A stretch of DNA of 64,000 nt, taken from assembly GCF_024172185.1 (NCBI RefSeq), contig NZ_JAMZEC010000001.1, forward strand, positions 1,612,001-1,676,000. The letters are read 5' to 3'. Origin of the DNA: Nonomuraea roseoviolacea subsp. carminata. GTDB lineage: Bacteria; Actinomycetota; Actinomycetes; Streptosporangiales; Streptosporangiaceae. The position numbers were made by a program, and so were the translations under genes. How positions within the stretch are numbered: the stretch's first letter is position 1; the number at the start of each line of letters is the position of its first letter. The notes beneath the pieces were generated by a model, which was not told the origin of the DNA, did no database searches, and saw only the letters and a program-made list of their open reading frames with translations. Positions 48,097 through 56,030 of this stretch are shown here, piece by piece.

Positions 48097-49242
48097 TCAC
48101 GCCGCCTCCACCCGCGCGTCCGTGTCGTGCTCCATGAGCAGGCTCGGCCGGAAGCCGCGCCACTGGCTGGTGGCCACCTTGAGGAAGTGGGCGAGCGGGA
48201 GCTGCCAGGTGTGCGCGCCGCTGAGCCCGCGCCGCAGCACGTAGCCGAGGCCGTGGGTGCGGTAGACGCTCGCGCCGGCCTCGGTGGCGGCCTTCAGGAA
48301 GAGCCGGTCGACGGCCCGGGGCTGCGCGGCGAACCCGCCGATGTCGCGGAAGTCGTCCCGGGAGACCAGGATCGTGCCGCCGGCCACGTGGTCGGACCAC
48401 ACCTCGCTCCGGTACGCGGCGCCGCTGGCGAACGCGCTGCGCCGGATCGTGGCCCGCAGCGGCTCCAGGTAGAAGAACTCGCCGGAGGTGCCGGTCACGT
48501 CGGCGCCGGAGTAGGTCAGGGCCATGACCAGGTCGGCGAGGTGATCTGGACCGTACCAGTCGTCGTCGTCCCACTTGGCCAGGTAGTGGCCGCCGGCCAG
48601 CGCCGCCGCCTCGTTGAGCACCGTGCCGAACGGCACCTCGGCGGGCAGTTCCTTCCAGGCGACGGGCAGCGGGAGGTCCTCGACCGCCCGGCGCACGCTC
48701 TCGTACGGCACCCCGTGCAGCCCCAGGACCACCTCGACCTCGGCCCCGCGCTGGCGGGCGATCTGGGCGAGCGCGCCGGGCACCAGCTCGGGCCGCTTGG
48801 TGGCCATGACGACGCTGACCGACGGCGTACCGGCGGGGCGGTGGGCCAGGCGGCGCAGCCGCACGCTGTGCTCCTCGCGCCGCAGGTCGGCCAGGCAGCG
48901 TACGGTGCCGTCGGGCTCGTGGGCGAGCCAGGAGCGGTCGGTGAGCAGGGCCGCGAGGGCGGCGGGCACCCAGGCGGGGGCGTCGGCGGCGGTGAGCGGG
49001 ACCCCGGCGGCGGCCAGGCGCAGGACGTCGTCGAGCGGGACCGGGCCGTCGGGCCAGTCGAGCTCCAGGCCGCGCAGCGGGCGCAGGGCGGCGATGTCGG
49101 GTGGCTGCGTGCGCGTCGAGGCCGGCGGCGGCGCCGAGGTCTCGGGGGGCCGCCCGTCGGTCGCCCAGCCGGTGCCGTTCCAGCGGAGGCGGGTGAGCCC
49201 CTGATCCGGCGTGCGCGTGAATCCGCAGGGGGTGACGGACAT
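48097..49242 (-). CDS. Family 2-type glycosyltransferase, paralogue B1
   Basis: A 381-residue protein with a non-catalytic N-terminal region (residues 1-140, ending in LRREEHSVRLRRL) and a GT-A-like domain: VSVVMATKRPELVPGALAQIARQRGAEVEVVLGLHGVP, then AKWDDDDWYGPDHLADL, the metal site with a DDDD run, and GGTILVSRDDFRDIGGF. A YRTHGLGYVLRRG segment and a basic WRGFRPSLLME end follow. It is paralogous to the C-terminal part of B2. With A2 it forms a B-A pair matching the A3-B2 pair on the other strand. The start is ATG with GAGGAG upstream. Confidence 0.83.
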   Translation of the reverse strand: MSVTPCGFTRTPDQGLTRLRWNGTGWATDGRPPETSAPPPASTRTQPPDIAALRPLRGLELDWPDGPVPLDDVLRLAAAGVPLTAADAPAWVPAALAALLTDRSWLAHEPDGTVRCLADLRREEHSVRLRRLAHRPAGTPSVSVVMATKRPELVPGALAQIARQRGAEVEVVLGLHGVPYESVRRAVEDLPLPVAWKELPAEVPFGTVLNEAAALAGGHYLAKWDDDDWYGPDHLADLVMALTYSGADVTGTSGEFFYLEPLRATIRRSAFASGAAYRSEVWSDHVAGGTILVSRDDFRDIGGFAAQPRAVDRLFLKAATEAGASVYRTHGLGYVLRRGLSGAHTWQLPLAHFLKVATSQWRGFRPSLLMEHDTDARVEAA

Positions 49243-49469
49243 GCGTGCGGTGCTCCTCGGCCGGGGGGACTCAGATCGGCGCCTACCTTACGCCCGTTTG
49301 ACTGACGTTAAGGCAAGCGCCTCATGGGCGGCCGAGTGATCTCCCAGCTTGGAAAGGATCTTTCTCAGATTGTCTCCAGGAACTTATGGCAACGTAGTGT
49401 CGAGTGTTGATTAAGGTGTCAATAAAACCTGACGCCTGATTTGTCCATGTCGACGAAAGGTTTGCGCGG

Positions 49470-49907
49470 ATGCTCTCGCCTCGCCGAATGGCAGCGGCCG
49501 CCGCGGTTCTCGGAGTCCTGGCCGTCGCCGCCCTCGCGCTGCTCGTCCTCGGCGGGCTCGTGAGCGTGGGCGCCGCGGCGGCGACGGCGGCGTTCCTGGT
49601 CGCCCTGTCCGCCCTGGCCCTCCTCGTGGTCGTCGTCCGCCGCCTCGACGGCAAGGCGCAGCGCATCGACCTGCGGGTCAAGCGGCACGAGAGCGAGCTG
49701 GCCAAGACCCTCACCGCGCTCAGGCGCATCGAGACGCGGCTCGACCGGCTGAGCGCCGCGGTGGAGCAGGCGTCCGCCCGGCGCGAGGAGGACCTGTCCG
49801 CGATCCTCGCCTCGCTCGGCGAGGACCGCGTGAACGCCATGGTCCGCGCCCGAGAGGTGGAGGAGCTGCGCGAGGAGGTCCGCGCGCTGGCCAAGGGGCC
49901 GGTATGA
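49470..49907 (+). CDS. Small membrane protein with coiled coil
   Basis: A 145-residue protein with two adjacent transmembrane helices (about residues 8-29 and 33-57) and a cytoplasmic coiled coil (RRIETRLDRLSAAVEQASARREEDLSAI, then EVEELREEVRALA). No catalytic motif. Its stop overlaps the ATG of A3 (ATGA), so it is translated together with the glycosyltransferases. An anchoring or scaffolding role for the coiled-coil A-type enzymes is a reasonable inference. The 227-nt upstream gap to B1, AT-richer than its surroundings, is the divergent promoter region of both arms of the cluster. Confidence 0.75.
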   Translation: MLSPRRMAAAAAVLGVLAVAALALLVLGGLVSVGAAAATAAFLVALSALALLVVVVRRLDGKAQRIDLRVKRHESELAKTLTALRRIETRLDRLSAAVEQASARREEDLSAILASLGEDRVNAMVRAREVEELREEVRALAKGPV

Positions 49908-51436
49908 GCGAGGCGGCCGGTATGAGCCGGGCGGCACGTGTTCCCCGCGTCAGGCACAACGACTACGGCGTCCTGGAGCCCCCGGCACTCGGGACGTGGC
50001 GGCCGGAGCTGACCGTCTCGGTGGTGATCCCGGCCCGCGGCCGCCAGGAGGACCTGGAGCGCACCATCGCGTCGCTGGCCGCGCAGACGTACCCGGCCGA
50101 GCTGGTCGAGGTGGTCGTCGCCGACGACGGCAGCGAGCCGCCGCTCGACGTGCCGGGCGCGCGCGTGGTGCGGGTGACGGAGGGCTGGGGCCGGGGCGCG
50201 GCGCGGGAGACCGGCCGGCTGGCCGCCACCGGCGACGTGGTCCACTGGCTCGACGCGGACATGATCCTCGCTCCCGCGCACATCGAGGCGCACATGCGCT
50301 GGCACCACCTCATCGACCACGCCGTGGTGATCGGCGACACCCGGTTCGTGGACGCGCCGGGCGAGGAGGGCGTCCCGTCGGAGTACGCGCGCACGACCCT
50401 GGAGTCGACGCGCATGCTGAAGGACGCCGGCGCCGGGGCGTACCTGCTGCACACGGGCGCCTCCAGCTCCGTGCGCGCCGACCTGCTGCGCGCCGCGGGC
50501 GGCGTGGACACCGGGCTCAACATGGCCGAGGACACCGAGCTCGGCTACCGGCTCGCCCAGGCGGGCGCCGTCTTCGTCCCCGATCCGGAGGCCCGCGCCG
50601 AGCACGTCGGCCCGTCCACGGTCATGCGGCGCGAGAAGGACGTGCACCGGCACAACTGGTCGTACCTCGGCGACCTGGTGCCCGAGCTGCGCTGGCTGCG
50701 GGCGCATCCGCGCCGCCACTGGCGCGTGCCGTACGTGCGGGTCGTCGTGCCGGCGACCACGTACGAGGAGACGCGCGGCGCGGTGGACGCGGTCCTGGCG
50801 GGCACGCCCGCCGACACGGCCGTCACGATCACCGGCCCGTGGGGCGAGCTCACGGACGGGCGGCGCGACTGCCTGGACGAACCGCTGCTCGACGCCCGCC
50901 TCCTCACCCACCTCTACCGGTACGAGCCGCGCGTCTCCTTCTCCGAGGAGGAGCCGTCGTCCGCGGCACCCACCCCGTTCCTGCTGCGGCTGCCGCCCGG
51001 CTGGGCACCCGGCGCCGACACGATGGCCCGGCTGGTACGGCTGGCGGACGCCGACCTGCTCGGCCTCGTCTGCGTGGCCCTGGCCGAGTCGCCGCGAGGC
51101 GTGGTCGCGGCCCGGCTGGAACGCACCGCGGCCTTCGCCCGGGCGGCCCGCCTCAACGGCGCGGACGACGACCTGGTGGACGAGATGTTCGGGTCGCTGT
51201 GGGTGAGCGGGGCCGAGTACGGGCTCGTCCCGGTCGCCGAGGCCGAGTCGCCGGCCGGTGACGCCGCCAGGTGGCGGGCCGTGGCCGCCGAGCGGCTGGC
51301 GGAGGTCAAGAGCCTCAAGGCCGAGGTGGAGCGGCTGTCGGCCGAGGTGGAGCGCCTGTCGGCCGAGGCCGGCGCCGAGTCCGACGAGCAGGGGCGGCTG
51401 ACCTCGCTCATCAGGCACCTGAGGAGCGCGGGATGA
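49904..51436 (+). CDS. Family 2-type glycosyltransferase, paralogue A3
   Basis: A 510-residue member of the A group: RHNDYGVLEPP start, VSVVIPARGRQEDLERTIA, VVADDGS, HWLDADMILAP (DxD), NMAEDTELGYRLAQAG, EHVGP; then the WRVPYVRVVVPATTY...TGPWGELTDGRRDCLDEP segment, the FLLRLPPGWAPGADT...VVAARLERTAAF segment, and a C-terminal coiled coil with the direct repeat LSAEVERLSAE. All catalytic-site residues look intact. Both ends overlap neighbours (membrane protein stop, B2 start), giving a tightly coupled operon. Confidence 0.86.
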   Translation: MSEAAGMSRAARVPRVRHNDYGVLEPPALGTWRPELTVSVVIPARGRQEDLERTIASLAAQTYPAELVEVVVADDGSEPPLDVPGARVVRVTEGWGRGAARETGRLAATGDVVHWLDADMILAPAHIEAHMRWHHLIDHAVVIGDTRFVDAPGEEGVPSEYARTTLESTRMLKDAGAGAYLLHTGASSSVRADLLRAAGGVDTGLNMAEDTELGYRLAQAGAVFVPDPEARAEHVGPSTVMRREKDVHRHNWSYLGDLVPELRWLRAHPRRHWRVPYVRVVVPATTYEETRGAVDAVLAGTPADTAVTITGPWGELTDGRRDCLDEPLLDARLLTHLYRYEPRVSFSEEEPSSAAPTPFLLRLPPGWAPGADTMARLVRLADADLLGLVCVALAESPRGVVAARLERTAAFARAARLNGADDDLVDEMFGSLWVSGAEYGLVPVAEAESPAGDAARWRAVAAERLAEVKSLKAEVERLSAEVERLSAEAGAESDEQGRLTSLIRHLRSAG

Positions 51437-53388
51437 TCGCGGAGCTGCTGGCGGAGATGCCGGGCGCCCGGGTCTTCCTCGCGGGGATCACCGCCGCCGA
51501 CCTGCCCCGCACCGCGTCCGGAGAGGATCCGTCCGGGGAGGACGCCCCGGCGCGGCCGGTCGACCTCGACCGGGACCTGCTGGAGCCCCTGTCCGCCGCC
51601 GAGCAGGCGGCGGAGGTGCTGGTGCTCGCCCGCACACCAGCCGACCTGCGGCGCGCCGCCACCCTGCACAAGCTGCTGCCCGAGACGCGCCGCGTGGTCG
51701 TGGCCGTCCTGGACACCCCGCCGGCGCATCCGGCGCCCGTGCCCACGCCGACGCCCGCGCACCGCTGGCGCTCGCTGTCGGACCTGCGGGTCCACCGGCC
51801 CAAGGACCGGGTGTGGGTGGTGGACGCGCACTTCTCCGCGCCCACGCCCGCCGGCCGTACCGTGGCCGCGACCTCCCGCGCCTTCGCCGGGCACCGGCTC
51901 GACGTGATCGGCGCGCCCGCCGCGGCCATCGCGGGCGTCGGCGCCGCCGACTGGCGGCCCGGTGACCCCAACGCCACCCCCGCCGAGATCACCGGCCCCG
52001 TGCCGGAGCGGGTCGGCGCCCCGGGCGGCGACGTCGTCCTCCGCACCTCCGAGACCGCGCCCGCCGCGCCGCCCGAGGACGGCTCGCGCGGCTGGGCCGG
52101 CGACGAGCGGCCCGTCGAGCGGCCCATGGCGCGGGCCGCCACCTGGGAACGGCTCGGCCGTCCCGGCGGCGCCGCGCTGCCCCTCGCCGACCCGGACGTG
52201 CTCGCCGAGCCGTCCATGGTCCCGCCCGTCGACGAACGCCTGGTCAACCCGCAGGGCTTCGTCACCACCCCGTCACGCGGCATGGCCTCGCTGGAGGAGC
52301 GCGACGGCCGTTGGGCGGTGGTGCTCGACGGCAGGGCGGTGACGACGTTCGCCGAGTCGGGCGGCGTCACGGACGCCGACGTGGCCAGGCTCCGGCAGAT
52401 CCGTGGCGTCGAGGTGGACTGGCGGCGCGCCCACAGCGGGCCCCTCGCCGCCGTGCGGGTGCTGGCCGGGCTCGCCGCGGCCGGGGTCCCGCTGGTCGCC
52501 GAGTCGGTGCCGCGCTGGGCGGGCGGGCTCGGCGACGACCTCGTCGCCCTGCTGACGAGCCGTCCCGACCTCTCCGACGACCTGCGGCGCGAGGAGCACA
52601 GCGTCCGGCTGCGCCGCCGGGCCCTGCGCACCCATGGCGTCGCGGCCCGCTGGGAGCAGCTCGGCGCGCCGCCGCCCGCGCCGCCGCTCACGTCCGTCCT
52701 GCTCGCCACCCGCCGCGCCGACATGGTCGGCTTCGCCCTGCGGCAGGCCGCCCGGCAGCGCGGCGCGCAGCTCGAAGTGGTGCTGGCCCTGCACGGCGTG
52801 CCCCGTGGCCATCCCGACGTGGCGGCGGCGATCGCCGCCCACGACGGGCCGCTGACCGTGTACGAGGCAGACGGGCGGGAGATCTTCGGCGAGGTGCTCA
52901 ACCACGCCGCCGCCCGCGCCTCCGGCTCGTTCCTGCTCAAGATGGACGACGACGACTGGTACGGCCCCGACTTCCTGTCGGACCTGCTGCTCGCCCACTC
53001 CTACTCGGGGGCGCAGGTGGTGGGGACCGTGCCGGAGTTCGTCCACCTGGCCTCGATCGACGTGACCGTGCACCGCAGCCAGGTCACCGAGCAGATCACC
53101 AGCTTCGTGGCGGGCGGCACGATCCTCGTGGAGCGGTCGGCGTTCCAGGCCGTGGGCGGGTTCCGGCCGCTGCGCCGGTCGGTGGACACGCAGTTCCAGG
53201 AGGCGCTGCAGGCCGCCGGCGGACAGATCTACCGCACCCACGGCCTCGGCTACATCCTGCGCCGCGGGCCCGCGGCCAACCACACGTGGCAGGAGCCGAT
53301 CGGCACGTTCCTGCAGCGCAACAAGCGGCAGTGGCGCGGGTTCCGCCCCAGCGCCCTCATGGAGCTCGACCGGAGCACCGCATCATGA
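51433..53388 (+). CDS. Family 2-type glycosyltransferase, paralogue B2, with long N-terminal extension
   Basis: A 651-residue protein. Residues from about 275 on align with B1: VNPQGFVTTPSRG, a VEVDWRRAHSG region, LRREEHSVRLRRRALR, then LTSVLLATRRADMVGFALRQAARQRGAQLEVVLALHGVP, LKMDDDDWYGPDFLSDL and GGTILVERSAFQAVGGF, ending YRTHGLGYILRRG and WRGFRPSALME. The first 275 residues are absent from B1. They contain an alpha/beta-like segment (ARVFLAGITAADLP, VLVLARTPADLRRAATLHKLLPETRRVVVAVLD) similar in layout to a Rossmann half-domain, followed by a Pro-rich linker. The ATG overlaps the A3 stop. Confidence 0.83.
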   Translation: MIAELLAEMPGARVFLAGITAADLPRTASGEDPSGEDAPARPVDLDRDLLEPLSAAEQAAEVLVLARTPADLRRAATLHKLLPETRRVVVAVLDTPPAHPAPVPTPTPAHRWRSLSDLRVHRPKDRVWVVDAHFSAPTPAGRTVAATSRAFAGHRLDVIGAPAAAIAGVGAADWRPGDPNATPAEITGPVPERVGAPGGDVVLRTSETAPAAPPEDGSRGWAGDERPVERPMARAATWERLGRPGGAALPLADPDVLAEPSMVPPVDERLVNPQGFVTTPSRGMASLEERDGRWAVVLDGRAVTTFAESGGVTDADVARLRQIRGVEVDWRRAHSGPLAAVRVLAGLAAAGVPLVAESVPRWAGGLGDDLVALLTSRPDLSDDLRREEHSVRLRRRALRTHGVAARWEQLGAPPPAPPLTSVLLATRRADMVGFALRQAARQRGAQLEVVLALHGVPRGHPDVAAAIAAHDGPLTVYEADGREIFGEVLNHAAARASGSFLLKMDDDDWYGPDFLSDLLLAHSYSGAQVVGTVPEFVHLASIDVTVHRSQVTEQITSFVAGGTILVERSAFQAVGGFRPLRRSVDTQFQEALQAAGGQIYRTHGLGYILRRGPAANHTWQEPIGTFLQRNKRQWRGFRPSALMELDRSTAS

Positions 53389-53427
53389 CCCGGACCCCCT
53401 CATGACCCGGAGCACCGCATCGTGACC
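53370..53427 (+). other. Tandem duplication creating two overlapping mini-ORFs between B2 and A4
   Basis: A 21-nt block (53370-53390) recurs with one change at 53407-53427. It contains a chain of overlapping stops and starts: B2 stop at 53386-53388 overlaps ATG 53385; that 6-codon ORF stops at 53403-53405, overlapping ATG 53402; that 7-codon ORF stops at 53423-53425, overlapping the GTG start of A4 at 53422. Confidence 0.8.
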
Positions 53428-55167
53428 CTCATCCCCCGCATCCGGCGGCAGGACTTCGGCGTGCTCACCCCGCCGCCCCTCGGCGGCTGGACGCCGAGCC
53501 TGACCGTGACCGTCGTCATCCCCGCCCACGACCGCCAGAGCACCCTCGACCTCACGCTCGCGGCGCTGTCGGCGCAGACGTACCCGGCCGGGCTGATGGA
53601 CGTCGTCGTCGTGGACGACGGCAGCCCCGAGCCGCTGCGCCTGCCCGAGACCGTGCCCGGCGGCACCAAACTCATCTCCGGCCCGCCGGGCGGATGGGGA
53701 CGGGCCTGGGCGCTCCAGGCCGGCCTCGACGCCGCCTCGGGCGAGGTCGTGCTGGTGCTGGACGCCGACATGGTGCCCCACCGCGCCCACGTGGAGGCCC
53801 AGCTCCGCTGGCACCACCTGGCCCCGTACCTGGTGGTGCTGGGCTGGATCGACTTCACCTCCGCTGAGCGGCTGCCCCGGCCCGAGGAGGTCCGCGCGGC
53901 CCTGCTGGCGGGCGAGGAGGAGGGCCTGTTCCCGCTCGCGCGGGAGCGTCACGACTGGGCAGAGAAGATCATCCACGACCACGACGGCCTGCGGGCCGCG
54001 CCCAGTTCGCTGGCCACGCGGATCCACGTCGGGGCGACGGCCTCCTACCCCGCCGGGCTGCTGCGCTCCATCGGCGGGCTGGACACCTCGCTCGTGCTGG
54101 CCGAGGACACCGAGCTCGGCTACCGGCTCACGCAGGCGGGCGCGGTCTTCGTCCCGGACCCGCTCGCGCGGGCCTGGCACGTCGGGCTGCCCACGGCCAT
54201 GCGCGACTTCGCCGCGCTCAAGCGCTACAACGACCCGTACGTCGCCGACCGCGTGCCGTACCGGCGCTACCTGCGTACGGACCCGGGCCGGCAGTGGCGC
54301 GTGCCGTACGTGGACGCGTACGTGCCGTCCGGGACCTACGAGGACGTGCGGGCGAGCGTGGACGGGCTGCTCGGAGCGAGCCTGCCCGACATCCGGGTCA
54401 CCGTGGCGGGCCCGTGGACGTCCTTGGACGAGGGGCGCCGGTCCCCGCTCCGCGACCCGGACCTCGACCTGCGGCTGATCCGGGCGCAGTTCGCGCACGA
54501 CCCGCGGGTGCGCCTCGCCCCTCCCCCGGCCTGGCCCGCTCGCCCCTTCGCCTCCGGGGCCTCGGAGGGGTCGCCCGGGGCCGCGGAGGGGTCGCCGCCG
54601 GTCGTCCCGCCGTTCCGGCTGCTCGTGCCGCCCGGGTGGGTGCCGTCCCAGGACGCCGTGGAGCGGCTGGTGCAGCGGCTGGAGGAGACCGACGGCGGCG
54701 TCCTGTGCCTGGCGCTGGACGAGACCGAGGACGGCGTGGTGGTCGCCCGCCTGGAGCGGACGGCGGCCCTGTCGCGCGCCGCCCTGGTCGCCGAGCCCGG
54801 GGAGCACCTGGACGACGTCCTGGACGAGGTGTTCGGCCTGGAGTGGCTGGACGGCCGCGCGTGGGGCTTCGCGCGCCGCCCGGCGGTCTACCCGCCCCGC
54901 CGGCGCCCGGCGCCCGAGCACGTCGTCCAGCTCGCCCAGCGCGACAAGGAGATCCTCCTGCTGCGCAAGCGCGCGACCGCGCTCCGGGCCGAGCTGGCCG
55001 AGCAGCGCAGGCTGGCCGGCAAGGCGACCAGGGACGCGGCGCGCTGGCGGCAGAAGGCGGAGGAGTGGCGGCGCAAGGCCGTGACCCTGTCCCGCTCGCG
55101 GGAGCGCACGGTCCTGCGCCGTGCCGTGCGCCGCGTCCGCGGCCTCACCTCACCGGCGGACACCTGA
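53422..55167 (+). CDS. Family 2-type glycosyltransferase, paralogue A4
   Basis: A 581-residue member of the A group. It opens RIRRQDFGVLTPPPLGGW, has LTVTVVIPAHDRQSTLDL, VVVDDGS, VLDADMVPH (DxD), VLAEDTELGYRLTQAG and WHVGLP. The shared WRVPYVDAYVPSGTY...VAGPWTSLDEGRRSPLRDP and FRLLVPPGWVPSQDA...VVVARLERTAAL segments follow, separated by a Gly/Ser/Pro linker absent from A2 and A3. A basic coiled coil (about residues 495-560) closes it. The start is GTG 53422, reached through two mini-ORFs after the B2 stop. It is the last gene of the plus-strand arm. Confidence 0.86.
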   Translation: MTLIPRIRRQDFGVLTPPPLGGWTPSLTVTVVIPAHDRQSTLDLTLAALSAQTYPAGLMDVVVVDDGSPEPLRLPETVPGGTKLISGPPGGWGRAWALQAGLDAASGEVVLVLDADMVPHRAHVEAQLRWHHLAPYLVVLGWIDFTSAERLPRPEEVRAALLAGEEEGLFPLARERHDWAEKIIHDHDGLRAAPSSLATRIHVGATASYPAGLLRSIGGLDTSLVLAEDTELGYRLTQAGAVFVPDPLARAWHVGLPTAMRDFAALKRYNDPYVADRVPYRRYLRTDPGRQWRVPYVDAYVPSGTYEDVRASVDGLLGASLPDIRVTVAGPWTSLDEGRRSPLRDPDLDLRLIRAQFAHDPRVRLAPPPAWPARPFASGASEGSPGAAEGSPPVVPPFRLLVPPGWVPSQDAVERLVQRLEETDGGVLCLALDETEDGVVVARLERTAALSRAALVAEPGEHLDDVLDEVFGLEWLDGRAWGFARRPAVYPPRRRPAPEHVVQLAQRDKEILLLRKRATALRAELAEQRRLAGKATRDAARWRQKAEEWRRKAVTLSRSRERTVLRRAVRRVRGLTSPADT

Positions 55168-55172
55168 GGCGC

Positions 55173-55898
55173 TCAGCTCGCCAGGTACGGATGAGCGGCC
55201 GGGGCGCGCAGACGCTCCTCCTGGAGACGGGTGATCCGCCAGACGACGGCGGCCGCCAGTCCGGCCGTGACGATCCACAGGCCGATGCTGACGAGATCGA
55301 ACCTCGCTCCGGCCCGCAGCGACTCCAGGTCGTCCTTGAACAGCAGCCGCGCCGCCACGTGGGAGATCCAGGAGCTGACGAGCCAGGCGGCCCACCATCC
55401 CCGGACCAGGCCCGAGCGGGAGGCCACGGTCAGCGGCTGTTCTGCTGCGCCGGGCTTGGAGGCGTTCCAGATGTCGTCCACGATCTGCTTGGGGAACCAC
55501 CAGCCGACGATCGGGACGAACCACCCGAAGACCAGCCACGGCTTGGCCCGCCGGTGCGGCCACGGGGCCAGCGCCTCGGCGTTCGCGCGGGCGCGGAACA
55601 GCCACACCAGGAACACGATGCCGCAGGTCACCATGGTGGCGAACTCCGCCAGACCCGACAGGCTGTAGAGCAGGTCGCCCCGATCGATCTCGGCGTCCTC
55701 GACCGCCTGGGGGTCGGCTATGAGCCGGTCGAGGAGGTCGAGGTAACCCAGGCCGATGAGGCCGGCCACGACTTCGACGAGCGCGTCGGCGGCCAGCAGG
55801 ACGAGGACCGCGGTGCCCAGGCCGCGGATCGGGCGCACGGGCACGGGCGGCGGCGGGAAGTACATCGGCGAGGGCCCGGAGGGGCTCGCTGGATACAC
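55173..55898 (-). CDS. DUF4328 domain membrane protein
   Basis: A 241-residue membrane protein with a Pro-rich N-terminus and four to six helices: GTAVLVLLAADALVEVVAGLIG, TMVTCGIVFLVWLFRARANAEAL, WLVFGWFVPIVGWWFPKQIVDDIW and a last helix near residue 210. The FRARANAEAL...GWFVPIVGWWFPKQIVDDIW pair is the DUF4328 signature. Function unknown. The start is GTG with AGGAG 5 nt upstream. It is convergent with the A4 gene (6 nt between stops), so the two messages probably run into each other. Confidence 0.85.
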   Translation of the reverse strand: MYPASPSGPSPMYFPPPPVPVRPIRGLGTAVLVLLAADALVEVVAGLIGLGYLDLLDRLIADPQAVEDAEIDRGDLLYSLSGLAEFATMVTCGIVFLVWLFRARANAEALAPWPHRRAKPWLVFGWFVPIVGWWFPKQIVDDIWNASKPGAAEQPLTVASRSGLVRGWWAAWLVSSWISHVAARLLFKDDLESLRAGARFDLVSIGLWIVTAGLAAAVVWRITRLQEERLRAPAAHPYLAS

Positions 55899-56030
55899 GG
55901 GTACTCCTGGGGGGTGCGGGAAGCGCCAGTATCGCCGCGTTCCGCCCCGTCGCGGCCGGCAGGAGAACGACCTGAAACACAGTCGTGATCAACAACCGGA
56001 ACCGTCGGTGGCCCATGACAGTCTGAGCCA

